The notes beneath the pieces were generated by a model. That model saw nothing but the letters and a program-made list of their open reading frames with translations. It did no database searches and was not told where the DNA came from. Made by a program: the position numbers and the translations under genes. Positions 61,114 to 64,000 of a stretch of 64,000 nt of DNA are shown here, piece by piece; within the stretch, counting starts at the first letter, position 1; the number at the start of each line of letters is the position of its first letter. The DNA lies in the NCBI GenBank assembly GCA_012840135.1, contig DUMA01000032.1, positions 103,974 to 167,973 on the forward strand, read 5' to 3'. The DNA is from Thermoanaerobacterales bacterium. Its GTDB lineage: Bacteria; Bacillota; Thermosediminibacteria; Thermosediminibacterales; Tepidanaerobacteraceae.

Positions 61114-62070
61114 TTAATTCAGAATTTCTATGTTTACACCTTCACCAGCCTGGAAGTAGTCTTTAAGTCCTCTAGTAACGTAAACCAGTAAGTTCATATC
61201 AATAAGAATGGCTTCAGTTCCTGGAAATGATTTTAGGAGTTCAATCCCCTCAACTCCGGCTACGAACAATATGGTGGATAACGCGTCAGCAGTCGTAGAG
61301 CTATCTGCAACTATGGTCACGCTTACCAATCCTGATTCTGCCGGATATCCGGTAGATGGGTCCAGAATATGATGATGCCTTTTACCGTTACTGTCAATGA
61401 AGTATCGCTGATAATCCCCGGACGTAACCACTGCCTTGTCAGCCACAGAAATAAGGCCAATTAAGCTGTTTTCCTGCCTGGGATGCCGGACACCCACGCG
61501 CCATGGGGAGCCATCAGGCTTTGTCCCTAAAGTTACTACATTCCCTCCGATATTAGTAAAAGCTGATGAAATGCCGTATTTCCTAAACACCTCCAGAAAC
61601 TTATCACCGGCAAACCCTTTTCCTATACCCCCCAGGTCAATGGACTGGCCTATCCTTTGAAGTCCGGCAGTCTTTTTGCATGGATCCAATAACAAGTCGG
61701 TATAGCCCACCAAAGGAAGAACCTGCCTTATCCTTGAATCCTCCGGAGGTTTGAATGTATACTTGCTATTACTCCATAAGGTTACTAAAGGTCCAATGGT
61801 GACATCGAAGAGGCCCTGGCAGTATCCTGAGAATTCGATAGCACGTGACAGCACCTCATATGTGTCACCGCTCAGTTTTTCGCATTTAATACCTGCAGCC
61901 CTGTTTACCCTGCTTATCTCGCTTCCTGGTATAAAACGGCTCAGCAGCTCTTCTATCCGTACAGCTTCATCTCGAACTGCACTAAGAGATTCCTCAGCAT
62001 GCTTGCCAAAAGCTTTGTGAGTCATCACTGTGTTCATCCCAAAGTTCACTGACTGGGCAATTACCGCCAT
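61114..62070 (-). CDS. apbE: FAD:protein FMN transferase (ApbE)
   Basis: A 318-residue flavin transferase, counted from the ATG at 62070, nine bases after GAGGTG; a longer frame to 62139 has no ribosome binding site. LFDVTIGPLVTLW, IDLGGIGKGFAGDK, NIGGNVVTLG, VVTSGDYQRYF and HHILDPSTGYPAESGLVSVTI (in parts) are the ApbE motifs including metal and FAD residues. No signal peptide is seen in either version, so export or membrane attachment is unclear. It would transfer FMN to the Thr of the adjacent FMN-binding protein. Confidence 0.93.
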   Translation of the reverse strand: MAVIAQSVNFGMNTVMTHKAFGKHAEESLSAVRDEAVRIEELLSRFIPGSEISRVNRAAGIKCEKLSGDTYEVLSRAIEFSGYCQGLFDVTIGPLVTLWSNSKYTFKPPEDSRIRQVLPLVGYTDLLLDPCKKTAGLQRIGQSIDLGGIGKGFAGDKFLEVFRKYGISSAFTNIGGNVVTLGTKPDGSPWRVGVRHPRQENSLIGLISVADKAVVTSGDYQRYFIDSNGKRHHHILDPSTGYPAESGLVSVTIVADSSTTADALSTILFVAGVEGIELLKSFPGTEAILIDMNLLVYVTRGLKDYFQAGEGVNIEILN

Positions 62071-62099
62071 GTCCACTTGCACCTCACTTTCTCTAACTT

Positions 62100-62146
62100 C
62101 TCCCGTAGATGATATGAATGTTTTTTTAAAATCATTCATCTACGGG
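62100..62146. promoter_or_regulatory. Long hairpin upstream of apbE
   Basis: CCCGTAGATGA and TCATCTACGGG are perfect inverted repeats, extended by ATG/CAT pairs, around an AT-rich loop. It lies 30 bases upstream of the apbE start and lacks a T tract after it, so it might be a leader structure rather than a terminator. Confidence 0.5.
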
Positions 62147-62521
62147 CAAAAAATGACTGCCTGCATCTATCTATTTTGGGCAATCAGTTAAACCTTTAAT
62201 TATGAATTCCGTTTTATAATGTAAAATCTGAATCTTTTCTTTTGTAATGGGCAAGTTCATGCAACCTTCCCCTGCCGTTGGAATATAGGTTTTTTCTTGT
62301 TGAATAATCTCCGTTAGTCTATGAGATTGCTCAGTTGCTTGTGTAAAATTTGTATTTTGGGATAAGAACAACCCATATAATATAATGCCATTTCGATTCT
62401 GAAGATTGGCTCCAAGTCATAATGGCTTTACTTATCAGCCTGTATCGCAATACACCGTCATTAACCCTTTTTCGATGGTACGAATATAGTAAAATATATA
62501 CCAAAAGCGGGGTGGAATATT
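62147..62521. other. Intergenic region between apbE and the small H/C protein gene
   Basis: A 66-codon minus-strand frame (62171-62371, TTG start, ending IIKGLTDCPK) is present but has no good ribosome binding site and no recognised family, so I do not call it a gene. A plus-strand GGGGTGG site for the next gene is at its end. Confidence 0.3.
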
Positions 62522-63055
62522 ATGGCAATAGCCATTGCCGTTTCAGCCCAAGGGTACGGTGCGGAGGCGGCCTTCGACTACAGGGCTCAAAAGACAGGCC
62601 ATATAGTGATAAAGCCCTCCAGCGGCCAGGAATTTCTAAATATGCTGGCAGAACTATCCCAAACAAGAGGACCCATTTCCCTGATCAAAGTATTCAGCCA
62701 CTCATATCCCCGGGGCATCATCATGACCAACTGGAGCGGTTTCTATGATGAGCCCGGGCCCAATGATACAAAAAAAGCGGCCTATGTCTCGGACCTTTCC
62801 TACCACATTAAAAATGGAAATATCCGTTTTTCGGGCAATTCCCAGATATTGTTATTCGGGTGCGATTTGGGAGGAAATTTTTCCGTAAGGCTCTCCGCAG
62901 CCACCGGGGGAATAGTCGTTGCTTCTTCCGGGGGCACCTACCCAGAAATAGCCGGAGGCCGGGAAACAGGAGTTTTTATAACTACCGATCAGTGGGAGGT
63001 ATATAAGGCTGGAAGTTATTCCTACAGTGCGGGAAAGAGGCTTCGGGCCTGGTGA
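62522..63055 (+). CDS. Small protein with possible caspase-like His/Cys pair (DUF4347/C80-like)
   Basis: A 177-residue protein with a GGGGTGG site. An alternating strand/helix pattern carries VFSHSYPRG with His60 and ILLFGCDLGGNFSVRLS with Cys114, followed by VVASSGGTYPE. This order, a strand ending in His-x-x-x-Gly and a strand ending in GCD/N-x-G, resembles clan CD cysteine peptidase folds such as DUF4347 and C80. The similarity is judged by eye. No signal peptide is clear, though the first ten residues are hydrophobic. It may be a protease or a degenerate binding protein. Confidence 0.75.
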   Translation: MAIAIAVSAQGYGAEAAFDYRAQKTGHIVIKPSSGQEFLNMLAELSQTRGPISLIKVFSHSYPRGIIMTNWSGFYDEPGPNDTKKAAYVSDLSYHIKNGNIRFSGNSQILLFGCDLGGNFSVRLSAATGGIVVASSGGTYPEIAGGRETGVFITTDQWEVYKAGSYSYSAGKRLRAW

Positions 63056-63084
63056 ACTCAGGCGCATTTTAAAGAATCTAATTT

Positions 63085-63723
63085 TTATGCCTGTTCAATT
63101 TTTACAGCCAGCATCAAACCTTTATTTACTTTTACCATAGCTTTGTCTTCAAGAAAAACATTGCTGATCCCCCGGGATGAGCCCATGGGTATCGTTTCAT
63201 TTTTCAGTGGATAGTATAAACCACGGGTTTCGATGCCGGATACCTCAAGACTTAATGGAATCAAAGAAAGCAAATCCCCTTTTTTGCCGAATATTTGTAC
63301 TTGCCCTTCTACCAGGAACATTTCCCAGTTTTCTCCCGCCAGTTTTACTTCCAGCCCTCTTTTTTTAAAATTTACCATCAATAATACATTCGCAATGCTA
63401 TGGTCGGGTCTGTCTCCAATCCCGGCTAAAATAACAGCTTCCGTAGCTCCCCTGCTCAATGCGATTTCCAACGCCAACTCAGTATCTGTAAAATCCTTTT
63501 CGGCCGGAAATGTCTCCTGCTCTATGCCGAGTTTTTTTATTCTTTCCAAATCTTCCGGAGTTGCCGAATCCATATCACCCACCACCAGGTTTGGGATTAT
63601 TCCCATCTTAAAGGCATGTCGCACTCCACTGTCGGCACAGATTATAAAATTCGCTTCAGACACATACTTTTTTTGCAGCCGATGGTCAACTATCTCTCCA
63701 CCGGCAAAAATTACAGCTTTCAT
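63085..63723 (-). CDS. thiN: Thiamine pyrophosphokinase
   Basis: A 212-residue enzyme that makes thiamine diphosphate from thiamine and ATP. ICADSGVRHAFKMGIIPNLVVGDMDSA (in parts), FPAEKDFTDTELAL and LAGIGDRPDHSIANVLLM (in parts) are its signature motifs, with ETRGLYYPL and GSSRGISNVF in the C-terminal thiamine-binding domain. The product is the cofactor of the ketoisovalerate oxidoreductase encoded at 46.8-49.3 kb, though the genes are not linked. It starts with ATG and a GGTGG site. Confidence 0.95.
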   Translation of the reverse strand: MKAVIFAGGEIVDHRLQKKYVSEANFIICADSGVRHAFKMGIIPNLVVGDMDSATPEDLERIKKLGIEQETFPAEKDFTDTELALEIALSRGATEAVILAGIGDRPDHSIANVLLMVNFKKRGLEVKLAGENWEMFLVEGQVQIFGKKGDLLSLIPLSLEVSGIETRGLYYPLKNETIPMGSSRGISNVFLEDKAMVKVNKGLMLAVKIEQA

Positions 63724-63797
63724 AAAATGCCACCCGCCTGTTTTTTGTAATGTTCCAATTATCCTTCATTCATCATTTACTATATTTACTATAACTT

Positions 63798-63826
63798 ATT
63801 ATAACACGCCAAAACATTTCCGCTAA
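63798..63826 (-). promoter_or_regulatory. Candidate thiN promoter
   Basis: A perfect TATAAT (63798-63803) on the minus strand with TTAGCG (63821-63826) at 17-base spacing. The -35 element is weak. Confidence 0.5.
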
Positions 63827-63846
63827 TAAATCTCTCGTCGATTAGA

Positions 63847-63874
63847 AAATTTATGTTCAGTGGAACATAAATTT
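63847..63874. repeat. Perfect 12-bp inverted repeat with 4-base loop
   Basis: AAATTTATGTTC, loop AGTG, GAACATAAATTT. It could be an operator or the end of the element at the right edge. Confidence 0.6.
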
Positions 63875-63934
63875 GATAGTGTAAAATATTATTAGGTCAA
63901 AAAGCAGGAAAACGGTGGACGTACGTAGAAAAAA

Positions 63935-63989
63935 GACCTCACCATCCTCCACAAGGATGAGTTAAAAAACTCAACAGGAAGGTGAGGTC
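63935..63989 (+). promoter_or_regulatory. Three-stem structured leader before the right-edge ORF
   Basis: Outer stem GACCTCACC (63935-63943) with GGTGAGGTC (63981-63989) encloses two hairpins, CATCCT/AGGATG and GAGTT/AACTC. The ORF starts three bases after the outer stem. Structured leaders of this type are often found before transposase genes, where they limit translation; that identity is a guess. Confidence 0.55.
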
Positions 63990-63991
63990 AT

Positions 63992-64000
63992 ATGAAAATA
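63992..64000 (+). CDS. 5' end of an ORF cut by the right edge (possibly a transposase)
   Basis: ATG AAA ATA begins at 63992, with AAGGTGAGG as its ribosome binding site inside the stem just upstream. Only three codons are visible, so the product is unknown. Confidence 0.35.

Noticed and set aside
62171..62371. Minus-strand 66-codon frame between apbE and the small H/C protein gene
   Set aside because: TTG start without a ribosome binding site, no family recognised; kept only as a note in the intergenic entry.

Overview
The window looks like a chromosomal segment from an anaerobic, spore-forming, probably thermophilic Firmicute of the class Clostridia. The support is inferential: a ferredoxin-dependent 2-oxoacid oxidoreductase, HPr kinase, a GerW-like spore protein, an M29 aminopeptidase, strong GGAGG ribosome binding sites and frequent TTG/GTG starts. 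No rRNA, tRNA or CRISPR array was seen. Most genes are on the minus strand.

Region 1 (1-7.6 kb) holds mgtE behind an M-box magnesium riboswitch with its terminator, two related Gln-rich/coiled-coil proteins, two overlapping small membrane ORFs, a membrane-anchored ClpP-fold protease, a Cof-type HAD phosphatase and glutamine-dependent NAD synthetase. Region 2 (7.5-25.8 kb) is a large L-rhamnose locus, all on the minus strand: a DeoR regulator, a sugar ABC importer with two different double-domain ATPases, two permeases and one binding protein, rhamnose mutarotase, a second DeoR regulator, rhamnose isomerase, a class II aldolase, three dehydrogenases, a PHP-domain protein and rhamnulokinase. 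Beside the DeoR gene is a decayed extra copy of its 3' end. Three similar 13-bp motifs suggest an operator for the transporter genes.

Region 3 (25.9-37.4 kb) has a decayed hicBA toxin-antitoxin remnant, a histone-deacetylase-fold enzyme overlapping a hydantoinase-A-type gene, murB, a degraded dispersed repeat, a GerW-like gene, an orphan sugar-binding lipoprotein, D-amino acid aminotransferase, a PHP phosphatase, phosphoglucose/phosphomannose isomerase, hprK, a DUF1540 protein and the exoribonuclease yhaM. Region 4 (37.4-46.6 kb) has tandem hairpin repeats, a ComEC-like metallo-beta-lactamase lipoprotein with a DUF3006 partner, a large membrane protein, an M29 aminopeptidase, an MFS exporter, an aldolase/zinc-dehydrogenase pair and a PflX-type radical SAM protein.

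Region 5 (46.7-54.5 kb) is a branched-chain amino acid fermentation operon: ptb, leucine dehydrogenase, butyrate kinase and a four-subunit 2-ketoisovalerate:ferredoxin oxidoreductase. It starts at a near-consensus sigma-54 promoter, ends at a strong terminator, and has the gene for its likely sigma-54 activator (BkdR type) just upstream. The usual lipoamide-based branched-chain dehydrogenase of Bacillus is replaced here by the ferredoxin enzyme.

Region 6 (54.6-64 kb) contains an unrecognised 138-residue protein, proB/proA, a lone HisD-family dehydrogenase abutting a truncated yyaL remnant, a redox module (FAD oxidoreductase, membrane FMN-binding protein, ApbE flavin transferase), a small protein with a possible caspase-like His/Cys pair, thiamine pyrophosphokinase, and at the right edge a structured leader before an ORF that runs off the window.
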